64,000 nt of DNA from Scylla paramamosain (lineage: Eukaryota > Arthropoda > Malacostraca > Decapoda > Portunidae): positions 4,475,001-4,539,000 of the forward strand of contig NC_087158.1 of assembly GCF_035594125.1 (NCBI RefSeq), in the 5' to 3' direction. The notes under the pieces were generated by a model. The model did no database searches. It worked only from the letters and a program-made list of their open reading frames with translations, and was not told where the DNA came from. Below, one piece after another: positions 21,764 through 37,009 of this stretch; the first letter of the stretch is position 1, and each line of letters starts with the position of its first letter. The position numbers and the translations under genes were made by a program.

Positions 21764-23411
21764 CCTTCATGTGCTGCAAAACATGTTCATGACTAAATTG
21801 TCCAAGTACTCCCACGTTCAGGCTATTCATGTTTATTGTGATGGATCAGTCAATGGCAGCAGGTCCGGATGTGAGGTGTTTATCCTGTTTATCCGCGACT
21901 ACATTTCTGCCAATCACTACACTGACACTGAGATTTCCAGGTGGCTCCCTGCACACATGTCCTCCACTAGGGCAGAACTGTATGCTATTCTGGAGGCGCT
22001 CCATATAGTGGCGCCTCTCTTTAAGTATGTATACTTCTTTGTTGACAGTCAGGCTGCACTGTATGCTTTCCAGTCTACCTCCCCCATGGACTGTGGTCTA
22101 GTTAATAAATGTCTTTATCTCATCCATTCCCTAGAAGGTGCTTGTGCCACGGTCCATTTCACCTGGATATCCCCTCATGTGGGTATCCCGCTTAATAAAA
22201 AGGCAGACTGCCTTGCTCAATGTGCAAGGGTCCACTGGGTCTATCTTTGATGGACCCGGTGGACCCTGGCGCTGAGTATGCTCCGAGCTATGTTAAGAGT
22301 AGCATTAAGGACTTTGTATATAGTAGCAATAGTGATCAGTTGGAGCTTTGTTGTCATAGGGGCAGTGGCAGTAGTCTTCACTACGTACGTGTCTCCCAGA
22401 GCTGTGCTTACACTTATGGGAGACACACTGTGTTACTGTACATAAAGCATATGTACCTCACGTCATTATTCTTCGGTAATCATAAGTGAAATGTTCAATA
22501 GTTTTCTATTTGCATGAAGACGTGTAATATGTGTAAGTATCAGTATTCAATGCTATATTAAGCACCAAAGCCAATGCTCACTTGTTAGTAAAGTGTGGTC
22601 AACCCACTGCTCGCCTGCAGGCGTCACTCACAGCCAAGTCGCGCTCAGACAAAGACAGGCAGGATGGTGACAGAGGTAAATACTTTAATTTTGTAGTAAA
22701 AAGTGATTGTTATAGTGCCAAGTTGATTGCATGTATTGTTAGTGAATACTATAATATGTTGAAAGTGTTTAATATCGGTGCATAATGTTATTTTGTAAGA
22801 AATTGAGACCGAGAACTTGTTCGCAGCTTTTACGGTCATGTCTACCTCATCAATAAATGTCAAGAGAGAGAACTGCCTTTCCTCGACCATCCAATGATCA
22901 GTAAAACATATCAGCTTAGAGCTAATGAAGACCTGTCGGTGCGGCTACACACTGCATCACACAACAGGGTGGTAATGTGGCTCAGATTAGGCTTTAAATA
23001 CTTTTGGGAAATCGGTGCTTCTCCTGGTGTATGCTGTGTGCTGTGTGCTGCACCAAGAGGACACACTCTGTGTCATTATGTCACGGAATGTCCTCCCATT
23101 GCTACATTTAGGCTGCAAGGTCAACATGACTTGTATACCCTCATTGACCATTTCTTAGACTCAGCCACTCTCAGAGATATACTCAAGGAATATCCTACGT
23201 TTGCTCCCAGACTGTAAGATATTTATGCAGTAAGATGTGCAATATCTGTATTTATTTACTTATGTTCTTGTAATGTATACTATATTTTTATATTTTTGAT
23301 ACTCTACCCTTACGTCTTTGCCCAGGGGGTGGGTGGCAAGGTCCATCCTCCTCCTTTGTTGTATTTCATTATTAATGCAACAATAAATGCATTAATCAAT
23401 CAATCAATCAT
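21764..23411 (+). mobile_element. LINE-C, 3' portion (RNase H, C-terminal zinc region, 3' tail)
   Basis: LINE-C coding resumes directly after the Gypsy-2 target duplication. It includes an RNase H domain, a less conserved linker with frame changes (22,250-22,890), and a C-terminal segment at 22,894-23,217 with CCVLCAAPRGHTLCHYVTECP, a Cys/His motif at the end of such LINEs. The 3' end is marked by CAATCAATCAATCA at about 23,396-23,411, a short tandem tail rather than poly(A). Confidence 0.8.
21771..22250 (+). CDS. LINE-C RNase H domain (partial ORF2)
   Basis: The open frame carries the type I RNase H pattern: IHVYCDGSVN (first Asp), STRAELYAILEAL (Glu), VYFFVDSQAALYAF (Asp) and FTWISPHVGIPLNKKADCLA (His/Asp end). 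RNase H removes the RNA strand of the hybrid made by LINE RT. It is a piece of ORF2 separated from the RT by the Gypsy-2 insertion and is in frame with it. The start ATG given is internal to ORF2 and is not a natural start. Confidence 0.88.
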   Translation: MLQNMFMTKLSKYSHVQAIHVYCDGSVNGSRSGCEVFILFIRDYISANHYTDTEISRWLPAHMSSTRAELYAILEALHIVAPLFKYVYFFVDSQAALYAFQSTSPMDCGLVNKCLYLIHSLEGACATVHFTWISPHVGIPLNKKADCLAQCARVHWVYL

Positions 23412-23432
23412 TTTGGAATAATTAAGGCAAAG

Positions 23433-23434
<2 letters not shown>

Positions 23435-23512
<78 letters not shown>
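23435..23512. repeat. (GA)n microsatellite
   Basis: About 78 bases of perfect GA lie about 25 bases beyond the LINE-C 3' tail. Confidence 0.97.
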
Positions 23513-23514
<2 letters not shown>

Positions 23515-24083
23515 GTTCATAAAATTATGCCTGTCGACTATGAATGTGACACCAGTGTGGGACAGGAACGACCAACATCCCAAGTACCAAGTTAGTGTGG
23601 TTCCACTACAGTAGCAAGCACACTTTTGGGGGGGTTGATTAAAAATCATCATAGCCTTTTGTAAATTTTACTCAAAGTGTGTAACCATATGGTAAATGAT
23701 GAGGCGAAGTTTCATCATGGTATCTGTAAAGGAAAAAATATGAAAATTAAAAAACTTGTAAAAAAGAGTACTTTAGAAATTGAATAATTCCTTAGTAATA
23801 TGAGTCCAGAAATCATTCACACTAAAGTTGTGTGTATACTAGAAGGGTTAATCTTCAATGCCTGTTTGCTAGTTTTCCCAAATAATGATATACCTCTAAT
23901 ACATTTCAATGAAAAACCCGACATCATGAATAATACCCGACATCATGAATAATAGAATTTTTTTTAAATATATAATATATATATTTTTGAAAAGTAAGTA
24001 ACAATTTTTGTAGAAAATTCATTCACACAAACACACAAAAAAAATCAAGGAAATCGGTTGATAAATAAGAAAGTTATTTTGAC
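23513..24083. other. No recognisable gene
   Basis: AT-rich sequence with no domain-bearing frame. A short direct repeat (CGACATCATGAATAATA) occurs twice at about 23,918 and 23,938. Confidence 0.5.
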
Positions 24084-25148
24084 TTAGAAGCGCTTACCTA
24101 TGTTTTGAGAAAAGAGGCTCTGAAGTTCTGGGAGTGTCGCTGCATGGCTAATGCGCACCAGATGCATATGCCTCCAGGTCCTTTTGCAGCTGTTTGCTTC
24201 TGATCTTCTTCTTGATCGGCCTGTCCATTTTGGTGTTTTCCTTTGTAAGGTATTTGTAGTTCTTGTCTGTGAAGGCCACTCCCAACTTACTGCACAGGTC
24301 GCTAGAAAGATATCCTCCATTGAAGTTGGACACCGCCTGTGCAGTTGCGAAGTCCAGCATTTCCTTCGTGGCATTTTTGTGCTTTGAGCAGTAGCGCCAT
24401 ATTCTGTGGTGTAATGACTCATTGGGATTTTGAGTCTTCCCTCTGAGGCACCTCGTCATCATATCATCAGTTGTTAGCCTTTTGTAGACATCTTCTACTA
24501 GCCTCAGTCCTTCAGGATCCAACCAGAATTTTATCTTCATAGTGGAATGGCTGGGTGGAGTGTTGCCCTTTGACAGAGCTTTTTGGTAGAAGCACCAGGA
24601 TTCTTCAGATTTGGGGCAAAGGTTATGCTTGGGGTTCTCATCTGTAGAGGAGCAGTGGTAAAAAGAAGACATGATGTCATTTCGCATCTCCTCGGGAGTT
24701 GTATTGATAGTGTTGCATACACTATCATTATTGTTATTTCATATATTCCTTTTTCCTTACTTTTGTGGTCTTCAGCAGTGTCTTTTGCTATATATGAACA
24801 CTTTGTACACACAATTTTGAAGCTACTGTCTGCATGTTTTCTCGTGAATATGCACTTCATCTTCTCAAAACACTCAGGGCAGCACACATTCGATGCAAGT
24901 TCTTCTAAGCTTTGTTTCTTCAAAAAGACATATTCTTGTGTTACCACTGGTATATCAGATTCTTTTGTCAAAAGGTTCTTCCTCTTCACGCTGGATGGTG
25001 ATGGTGACATGCTGGGTGGTGGTGGTGGTGGTGACTCACTGCTTGTGGTCACGCGGGCATCAACACTCGGCGTCTGCTTTTTCTTCTTTTCTCTTGCCGC
25101 TTTTAGGTTCAGTCGGCTCTGCTTCACTCCCTTCTTTATTCTAGCCAT
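24084..25148 (-). pseudogene. Mutator-like transposase remnant with internal deletion
   Basis: The minus-strand protein starts MARIKKGVKQSRLNLKAARE, a basic segment, and continues with a Pro/Ser-rich linker and a Cys pair region (CCPECFEKMKC ... CTKCSY). The frame then changes near 24,735 and enters a C-terminal part with FYHCSSTDENPKHNLCPKS, SWCFYQKAL and GKTQNPNESLHHRIWRYCSK. This end block resembles the multi-copy Mutator-like transposase domain proteins of arthropods. The middle, where the catalytic acidic residues should lie, is missing. A possible GTAAGG donor near the junction was considered, but no convincing acceptor was found. It is most likely a deleted transposon gene. Confidence 0.55.
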
Positions 25149-25767
25149 CTTCAGAAGAGTAAGGTGATGTAGCTACGTAGAAGTGCTAAAGAGTGCTAAA
25201 AGAGAAGTAATGATGCTGATCAGAGCAACACACCCTCCTTTCTCTCTCAACAGCCCGCCGCGGGCTACTGACTGTGAGACACCCCTCACTGCCCTCAGTG
25301 ACTGCTTAGAGGCTTGCCTGACGGGTGATGCTAGATTCGCCACAAAAAAAATTACAAAAATCTTCAAAAAATCAAGAAAAAATAGATGAGAAATGCAAAT
25401 TTCTCGGATGTCAACGTAGACCTTTAAATCACTCGCTGAGCACATGGGTTGGTTTAAATGCCGCTCAGAGGCATTTAAACGCTTCTCAGAGCCATACCAC
25501 GCTTCTGAGGTATTGCCAAAGTGTTGATTATTTATGAGGGACGATCACCCTAAAACTCCAAAATTGCTTGAAAATCACCCCAAAAATGTGCTATGGCCCC
25601 TTAAGAACATCATCGTCCATTGTGGTAATTGTTGTGACGCTGTTAGAAAAACAGAAACATAATCATCTCAACAGAAATGTTTGGACATGCTAGAACTCCT
25701 CTAACCCTTCACTCAAAGATATGGATAGATGTATGCCTTTTTCTCTAGCCTTAAGGTTGGAGCCTAA
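25149..25767. other. Mutator-remnant upstream flank; short perfect hairpin
   Basis: No gene was recognised. A perfect 10-bp inverted repeat TTTAAATGCC/GGCATTTAAA with a 7-base loop lies at 25,453-25,479. The stretch is otherwise AT-rich. Confidence 0.5.
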
Positions 25768-26390
25768 AAGGGGGTTTACACAGGGCAATTCGCGGCTGCT
25801 TGCAGCCGGGATTGTGCACCCGGTTGCATTTAGCAGCCGGGATTTGGTGAATTGCCGGAACAGCAGGGAAACTGCTCGTGTGGGATCTGATCGGTTGCTT
25901 TCCTGGCAATTTTCCAGGGTCAAATGAGAACAACTATCGATGTAAAATTGAAAATAGGGAAAAATATTGTTGGAAAGTGTTTAGTAATAACTATTGATTG
26001 TACCATTATATACAATAAATAAATACAATATTTAAATTTATTTATAGAAAAAAAATGGAAAATAGACGCAGAATTGGTTTGTTTACATCGTCATTGAGGA
26101 TGCAACTTCCCAACATGTATGTACCAAGAAGACATCACGAACACCACATCCTGCAAGGCTATACAGACCAGGAACGAGTCCACAATCATTTCTTTTGTTT
26201 TTTTCAAATCAAGCACAGCAAAATCGCAATTATAGTAACCAGCTCGGAGGAGGAGGACTCCATCTTGATTGCTTATTTTTCGATGCAGCTGGCTAGCGGG
26301 TTAACGGCTGCTCTCGAACGTGTGAATGCTTTCGACTGGAACCTGCCGGCTGTTACGGGTAGCTGCAAGCAGCCCCGTGTAAACAAGCCT
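25768..26390. mobile_element. PIF/Harbinger-type MITE, 623 bp
   Basis: The left end AAGGGGGTTTACACAGGGC and the reverse complement of the right end, AGGCTTGTTTACACGGGGC, form imperfect terminal inverted repeats. TAA occurs on both sides (25,765-25,767 and 26,391-26,393), the 3-bp target duplication expected for PIF/Harbinger. Subterminal repeats GCTGCTTGCAGC and AGCTGCAAGCAGC strengthen the fold. An internal 112-codon frame (26,055-26,393) has no recognised transposase motif, so the element is non-autonomous. Confidence 0.75.
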
Positions 26391-26439
26391 TAAGGTTTCT
26401 GTTGACGAGTGTAACCGCGGCTTAAAAGAGCAGCTGAAA

Positions 26440-27150
26440 TTCAGAATGATCCTGGTCAAGGATACTAAAAAATGCGAAAGAGTAGTGCAGCGATGTTATT
26501 TATGTGAAAAAATGGAACCAACATCAGAACTGCGACAAGCCATGACCATGCAGCTAAATGAGAGGCTCAATGAATGCACTCGTAAACTTGATGATGGTAA
26601 GCTTCTGGCTTTATTGAGTGGTGGAGATGTGGTGGCCCTGGAACTTAAACACCACTGCTCTTGCATAACAGCCCTGTATAACAGAAAGAGGGCATATATT
26701 GCAGCGGAGAACAAAGAAAAACTTTAGTCGTTTCAAGAAAAGAAAACTTTTTCTTTGCTGTTCTCTGAACTTCTGACCTATGTCATTGAGACAAAAAAAA
26801 AAAAAAAAAAATCAATAATGAGCCCGCTATATTCCGACTTGCTGAATTAGTTAGTCTTTACAGGGAGAAACTTGAACAGTTTGGGACAGATATACCTGAC
26901 GTGAACTCGACCCGACTGGCAAAAAGATGGTGAGGTCTGGCAAGTCCTCTGGACAACCCTTCCACCCATTGCTCAAACTTGTGAGTAGTTGACAAAATGC
27001 AGCTGCAAGACTGAATGCCAAGGACGATGCAAATACTATCTCTTCAGCCTGAAGTGTACACAATTGTGTGCCTGTAAATGTGAGGACTAAAAGAAGAACC
27101 GATCGAACTGTACAGCAACACCAAGTCGTTTCTTGACCCAAATAACACAT
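26440..27150 (+). pseudogene. Fragment of a repetitive uncharacterised arthropod protein family
   Basis: The open segment (26,446-26,727) reads CYLCEKMEPTSELRQAMT, LLALLSGGDVVALELKHHC and CITALYNRKRAY. After a stop and an A-run, LAELVSLYREKLEQFGTDIP and NSTRLAKRW follow. The combination of a short Cys motif, a KxHxxC-LYN block and a leucine-rich LAEL-LY-LEQ block recurs, as I recall, in multi-copy uncharacterised proteins of arthropods that behave like transposon passengers. This copy is interrupted by stops. Function is unknown. Confidence 0.4.
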
Positions 27151-30693
<3,543 letters not shown>

Positions 30694-30819
30694 TTTTAGT
30701 TCTTCATTTCGTTTACTCTTCTGGATTGGGGCTACATTCACAAGTGACGTGTTGGTTGAAGTGGGCTTGGGACTCCTCGACCAAACACAAGTCACCAAAC
30801 AAGACGCTTGTCCATCGGC

Positions 30820-31008
30820 CAATCGTAAGTCAGGAAAAGAGCGGCGTGGGCCTCTCCACCAATTGGGAAGGCCGACACATTCCTCCCTCGCGTCGGCGGG
30901 TCGTCGACCGCCATATTGTATGTTTGGGTAAAGAGGCTGCGCGGGAAAGCCAGTGTTCAGTGGTAAAATTATCACAGCATTGTGCCCGTGAAAGATTAGT
31001 GATTCATA
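30820..31008 (+). promoter_or_regulatory. Probable TATA-less promoter and 5' UTR of hnRNP U-like gene
   Basis: Base composition switches here to CpG-rich, unlike the AT-rich flanks. Visible elements are a CCAAT box (30,859-30,863) and a YY1/Pho-type core on the minus strand (CAATATGGCGG, about 30,907-30,918), plus a CRE-like half site GTGACGTG further upstream (about 30,742). Such CpG-rich, YY1-bearing promoters are typical of housekeeping RNA-binding protein genes. The exact transcription start is not determinable from sequence. Confidence 0.55.
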
Positions 31009-31144
31009 ATGAGTGATATAATGGACCCCAGCAAGCTGAAGGTGGCGGAGCTGCGAGCAGAGCTGCAGGCCCGAGGGCTGGACAGTAAAGGAAATAAACC
31101 GGTGTTGGTGGATCGGCTCCGGGCGGCGCTGGAAGAAGAGGCAG
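31009..31144 (+). CDS. hnRNP U-like protein, coding exon 1 (SAP domain)
   Basis: The exon encodes [20 protein letters not shown] followed by [21 protein letters not shown], a complete SAP domain (helix-turn-helix, DNA/scaffold attachment) at about residues 8-42. A second ATG four codons in (MDPSKLKV) aligns with how family members usually begin and may be the used start. The exon ends in an acidic run and a GTAAGG donor at 31,145, in phase 1. Family members are nuclear and bind RNA and chromatin through SAP, SPRY and a nucleotide-binding-like domain plus RGG repeats. Only the N-terminal part lies in this window. Confidence 0.88.
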
Positions 31145-32095
31145 GTAAGGCAGACTGTGTTATGGTTATGTTTCTGAAGAAAAGTGTCCGAGGTGCGGGG
31201 CGAGTAGCTTTTAATGATACTTGTAGGAGACGGGAGCCTTAAAAGACAGGCAGCGCTGGGCCATTGCCAAAACCAAACAACCCACACTACCTGTAACCCC
31301 ATGGTGCGTGGAAGGTTAGGGGGTGGGACTTGTACCGCGTGACTTAGTGGATACTCGAGAGACAAATTACTATACCTAATCACAGGTAACATTGCAGAAG
31401 TGCGATTAAGTTAATGTTTTGGTTACTCCATGAGTGCCACTAGTATTACCCTTTACATGGTAGCTTGTAAGGGGGTTCGACGTGTGAACGTGACCGTAGA
31501 CCAGGGTGAAACATCTGCACTTTATATAAGATAGTTTAGGTTTGGTAAGGTTGTGCTAGATGCGATTAGGTGATTATTAAGAAGAGTCACACGGCTCTGT
31601 TTTCTATCTTTTTTCTCCTATCCTCTCTAATGTCAAACTGGTATTATTCTATACTTACTATATATTAATTTACATTTTCGTGACGTATCTCATTGGCTAG
31701 AGCTCCTTGTGCTCAGTATTTTGAAACCCAATGTTGCCAATTAGGGTTTTATTATAGTTTAAGCCATTACACACTACATGGTAATAACCTACCTCATTTT
31801 GTTCTTCTCACTATTCACTTAATTTCTAATGATTACACTACTTGTCGGAAATTAATAATAACGCCACAATAGGCCTAGGAATGCACAGCGCTCTCAACTT
31901 TTCTAAGTCCACAGGTAAACATGAATGGTGTATTGTTGCCTGAACTTCAGTTGTTTAATGCTTTGAATTGTGGGTAGCTGCTGGATAGGATCACTGTGTT
32001 TATAATTCCTCGGGCCAATCACGTGCTACCACCACTTAACACCACGAGTTGCACCAATAGGAAGTCTCTATAAGTACCCATAAGCTGCGCGGGCA

Positions 32096-33480
32096 GGTTA
32101 GGTTTGGTTAGGTTAGGTTAGGTTCGGTTCCCCACAGGCCCCCAAGCTTGCTTGAGGGATTGGAGGGCCGTGGGTAGAGATTGGGGACATTGGCTTAAAC
32201 TATAAATTTACCCCAATTAGTATTAATACCGTCAGCAATTTTTTTTAAATATTGGCTTTCTTTCAGATGTGTTAATGATAAGTTAGGTAGGTTTGGTGAG
32301 GTTAGGTTTAGTTAGGTTAGTTGGTTAGGTTAGATTAGGAACCCCATACATGTCGGAAACATGAAGTAATACTGTCAGCGATTTTTTTTATTTGTTTTTT
32401 ATCAGGAGTGCTGTTGTGAGTGATCAAAACTGAACTGGGCAGTGTTGATGAGGTTACTAATGGTATTTACCATAGCTATGTGCGATAATGTAAAACATTA
32501 TCGTAATAACCAGTAAATTAATAATGATAACCTTATTGGTGACAACTGACAATTGATAAGTGGTGATAAATTTATTGCTCAATAACTGATAACCAACAAA
32601 TCGATAAATCCAAAATTCTGATACTAGCGCTAATGATACTGATATTTAAAAATAAAAAAAAAATGATAAATCCAAATCTTTATTTATATCTATATTAGAA
32701 AACTTAGAAAAAAACTTCAGATTTAATGTTTATCCTGTTTCTTCCTAATGAAAAACACTGTTTAAGTAAAGTAACTATATTTGATTTTGAAAGTTTAAAA
32801 CTTTAATGTGCTTATGTTCCAAAAACTAAAATGATGAGTATTGCTTGTTTGGAACCTAAAGTATTGGCAGTACTGATAAATTGATAACACGAGAAAAGGA
32901 GAAAAATGATTATCAGATAATCAATGACCCAATGTCATTATTGCAATAATTTACCACAATAATATATTTTCTGATAAGTTTTGATGTTTTGACTAATTTG
33001 CAGTAGATTTTGTTGTAAACTACTCTGTTTATTATGGTAGGGGATGTAAAAAAAAACAGTAATTTGCAACAAATTGATGGCAGATTATTTAAAATTGCAT
33101 CAAAATTTACCAGAAAATTAGTTTCATCCACCATATGGACTTTATAGGAGAAATGGAAATTTACCACTAAACCTAACCTAACAAATTTAACAAAACCTGA
33201 CACAACCAAATCCTATTTAATTTAGGCATGAATAGTAGTTCATAAAAAAAACTTACTGTCCTGACAGGTCTGCACCTATTGTTTCTGGCCGCTGTCACGT
33301 AGGCTGTAGTCACCATGGCACCTCACACTCACGGCAGAACAGTGCTCACTTAAAAAAGCCAGGGAATCTTGGGTATTTTTGTGACATTGGGCAATTCTCA
33401 CAGGGATAATTATTAAGAAGAGTAGGTTTAGTTAGGTTTACTCAGGTTAGACTAGGTTTGGTTTAGTTAGGTTTGTTTGA
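32096..33480. repeat. Clusters of TTAGG-like motifs (interstitial telomere-like)
   Basis: Short runs such as GGTTAGGTTAGGTTAGGTTC occur at 32,096-32,135, in degenerate form at 32,281-32,345, and again at about 33,423-33,480. TTAGG is the common arthropod telomere unit. The runs are short and mixed with TTTGG and TTAGT variants, so they are interstitial sequence and no telomere end. Confidence 0.6.
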
Positions 33481-34079
33481 CATTGTAGGTGGTAGGCTTT
33501 GAAAAATAGGAAATAGAACTGTGTGACTTCTTATTAATTACTGAGTTGAGGGTCGAATATAACCGGTCACCTGTTTCAGCTAACCCTCAGATAAAATTGT
33601 CTTGGAAAGCTACATCTTCCATTTCATTGTGTAAATCCTATCTCCAAATATTGTGATCGTTGAATGAGGTCAGCAAATTAAGTAATAACTATTGAGTTTT
33701 AAATATTTTGGGAGTCCATGGAGTGAAGCCCCTGATAAAGGTGTTTATTAAACTGGGTTTTATTTAATTTTTAATCCCTTCCCAAGAACAGGGAAGTAAA
33801 TGAAAAAATAATTCTTGTATAGACTACCAACTCCCAGCAATATGTCCACCCATCTATGGTTTCCCTGCACAAGAGCATTCTAGACTGATGTCTGTATGGA
33901 GATGCCTGCAGATTTGAAGATCCGTGATGTCTTCATATATTTCCAGAAATGTTGCAAGATTCCTGTCTATTTGATCAAACTTACCTGAAATGCTAAGTAA
34001 CAAATTATGGTAGTCGGAATCCTGCAAGTTGTCAGTTGTCTCTGGCTGTTTTAATGTAGGAATTGGCAGGACGATCCTG

Positions 34080-34420
34080 TACTAACCATGAACGTCTTTC
34101 ATCTTCCCCTCATGGTCAGACTTCCTATTGCCACCTGTCTCTTATCCACATAGTTGTCTAACCTTCTCTTGAGACTACTTAGTGTGTTAGCGCTGACCAT
34201 ATATCTGCTAAGCCTACTCCATTCATCCACAATTCTGTTGATGAACCAGTTCATAATGATCTCTTTCCTAAATCTAAACTTATCTAGCTTACATCCATTG
34301 CCTCAGGAGTTCTGTCCTGATTTGTTACCATGAGAATGTCACTTAAGTCATTCCTTTTACCAATTTAAATACTTCTATCATGACCCTGCACACCCTTCTC
34401 TCCAGGATGTGTGATATCTG
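34080..34420 (-). pseudogene. LINE 3'-terminal coding fragment (CR1-like)
   Basis: On the minus strand the sequence reads GNGCKLDKFRFRKEI, NWFINRIVDEWSRL and SANTLSSLKRRLDNYVDK. This is the characteristic C-terminal tail of CR1-like LINE ORF2 proteins (R-x-R-F-R ... FxNRVVxxWNxL ... FKRRLD). Stops lie upstream, and no RT is attached. Confidence 0.75.
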
Positions 34421-37009
34421 TATGGTTTAATATATTCATGGATGGCTGTATGAGGGAGGTGAAAGCTAGAAAGGAGTGATATGGACTGTACTGCAGTCAA
34501 GATTGCTGTAATGTGTGTGAGGCGGCCCAGGACTCATCAGTGCTGAATGAAAAAAAAAACGTAATAAAAACAATATATCTTGTGGGGGAAGAAATACAAA
34601 AAGTAAACAAGTCAGAAATCAAGGAGAATATTTCCTCCCATAATTAAACAAAAAAATTACTGTACTATAGACACTATGCTCTACTCCAAGGTCTTCTCAT
34701 ATGCAGATGGAGTGGATTCACATTTATGCAATGATCCCTTATGTGCTAAGTGTTCTCACTTTGTGAGAAAAATTCATGTTGAAGCAGTGTGTAGGAGGCA
34801 ATGTGACATTGCCTGGAAAATATACGGATCACAATTACTTAGTACTAGTGTAAGAGTTTCACTAGAATGGTGAAATAAATAGAAAAAAAAAACCTGTATA
34901 ACAATTGCATCGAAAAGACCGAGTGTATTGGTGAAGAAATGGAGTGATGAGGGACGTAAGGATGTGTCTCATTACAAACGTGGTGGGGCACTCCAAATGT
35001 TTGACACCTTACAGTATCAAGAGACAGTTAAAGGTATATCCTCAGCTTACAACAAAACAACTACAAAAACAAACATTTTGGGATGGCCCACCACCTTGTT
35101 TGTAGTGAGGAACATCTTCACATCTCTCATTTCACCAAAACACTCAGTCTTTTCCCTGCAATATTAATACAGCTTGTTTTTTCTATTGATTTCACCTTTC
35201 TAGTGAAACTCTAACGCTCATGCTATGTAATCATGACCTGTATATATTCAAAGCATTGCACATCACCTCAGTAGAACACTGTTTAAAACAAACACAGCTG
35301 TTTTGTTAGCTGAAGCAGGGAGTGGTCACAAATGATAACTTTGCCTTATGTCAATATGTCAAACACTGAATCTGCTATTCTATGATTTCAGAAACATATG
35401 AGGGGCTAACCTAAGCTGCCATGAAGTTATTTTCTCTTAACAGATTTTTTCAAACTTAGAGGGGGGCAAGTTGCCAGTTTGTGCAATGTGACTCTCTCAT
35501 CGGTGGGAGTTCTAATCTTGTATGTTGCTGACTGTACGTTGTTAGACTGGATGTTATGGAAATAACTCAAGCCTACTAATTTTGAGAAAGTGATCATATA
35601 TTTCTGGGCTGAATTATGATGTTTTGTTTTTTAAATCATGATCTACACAATGAAAAGATTAGCAATTAAATTAATGAACTGAATTCATCTAATCCTCACC
35701 AGATCTAGTTCTCTGATGGAAATGGTAATGTGGTCTCAATATGATTCAATATTCCTCTTATATACCCAATGTGTATGTTGGGATTATTACAAGAGTTTGA
35801 CCAAGGAGGCATACCAGATGAAATAAGGGTGACAGGTACTGAAGTTTTCATCAGCTAGAGTTCATGCTTCCATCCAAATTCTTCTTAAATTTTGTTATGT
35901 TACCATTATAGCTCACAAAGTGTTGCTGTATTGTTAAATAATTTTGATATATAATTTAGGAAATAATTCAACTACAAGAGAATTAGAACTTGTGCTATTT
36001 GCAAAAAAAATAAGTACATTGGTAAGCTCCTTTGGGGAAGCCACCCAGCTCCCAAGCCAGTGTTACCAAAGCCTCCAATTTCTGGTAAGGATAAAATCAA
36101 CGTCATGAAAATGACTATGGAATCAGGATTGTTGTTGTTGGTGGTGATCACCACTCTTTGGTAACTATCACAACATAAGGAAGCAACTGTGAAATTGTCT
36201 GTAAATAACTGTCACAGCCCTCAGAGGTGTTACCATCGGACTCAGGTGATCTTGTTAAAGCCTTGGTGCAATGGTGTAGGAAGTGGGTTGTCTTCCATTA
36301 CTGGTGGAAATTGATGTGAGCATGGTATGGGTCCTCATAGCCTTCCAGTCCCTTATGAATGTGGGAGCACCTTGCCTTACTGTTGATGGTGACGAGTTGC
36401 TCAAGGAGGTGCTCTTACCATCTGTTGCTGCTGATTGATTAATTTAATTTCAATTCTTTTATTGTCATAACATACACATTATATTACAAGGTTGAATTAT
36501 ATGCATTACATAAACTTTGCTTGACAATGAGGACTGATACCTTATTGTATATTTTTCCCTCCTCTGTACAATTTACTCAATTTATAATTTGAGGGCTAAT
36601 TTATTTAACATAATTTTTAAATTTTATGCTACCTCCAATAATTTTGATTTATAATAAAGCTACCTGTTGTTATTTACATATTAATTAAATACCTTTTGAT
36701 TCTATACTTGTATGTTGGTAAAGAACAATGATGATCTACCTTCCCTGCCATTTCATTCCACACGAGTTGCTTTAAATCTAACTGTTTTGTGCTTCATCGC
36801 TGTTCTGCCTTGTGGTAGACGAAGATTAACTCTATGTCTGGTATGGTAAGAGTGGATATCTTCACTGGTGGTAAACATGTCTCTCAATGCTCGTGAAACC
36901 AATTATAATATTTATAAATAATTATGTAAATGTAATTTAAATATTCATAATTTACATAATTATATTTATTATATTTATAAATGAAATTGATATTTATATA
37001 AAGATTATG

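Noticed and set aside
31460..31500. tRNA-like internal promoter word (GGTTCGACG)
   Set aside because: No matching A box or cloverleaf arms around it. Other GGTTCGA words lie in retrotransposon coding sequence.
34925..35170. 79-codon frame in intron 1 as a possible exon
   Set aside because: No domain, no convincing splice sites, and it would not fit the SAP-to-acidic-linker junction already explained in phase.
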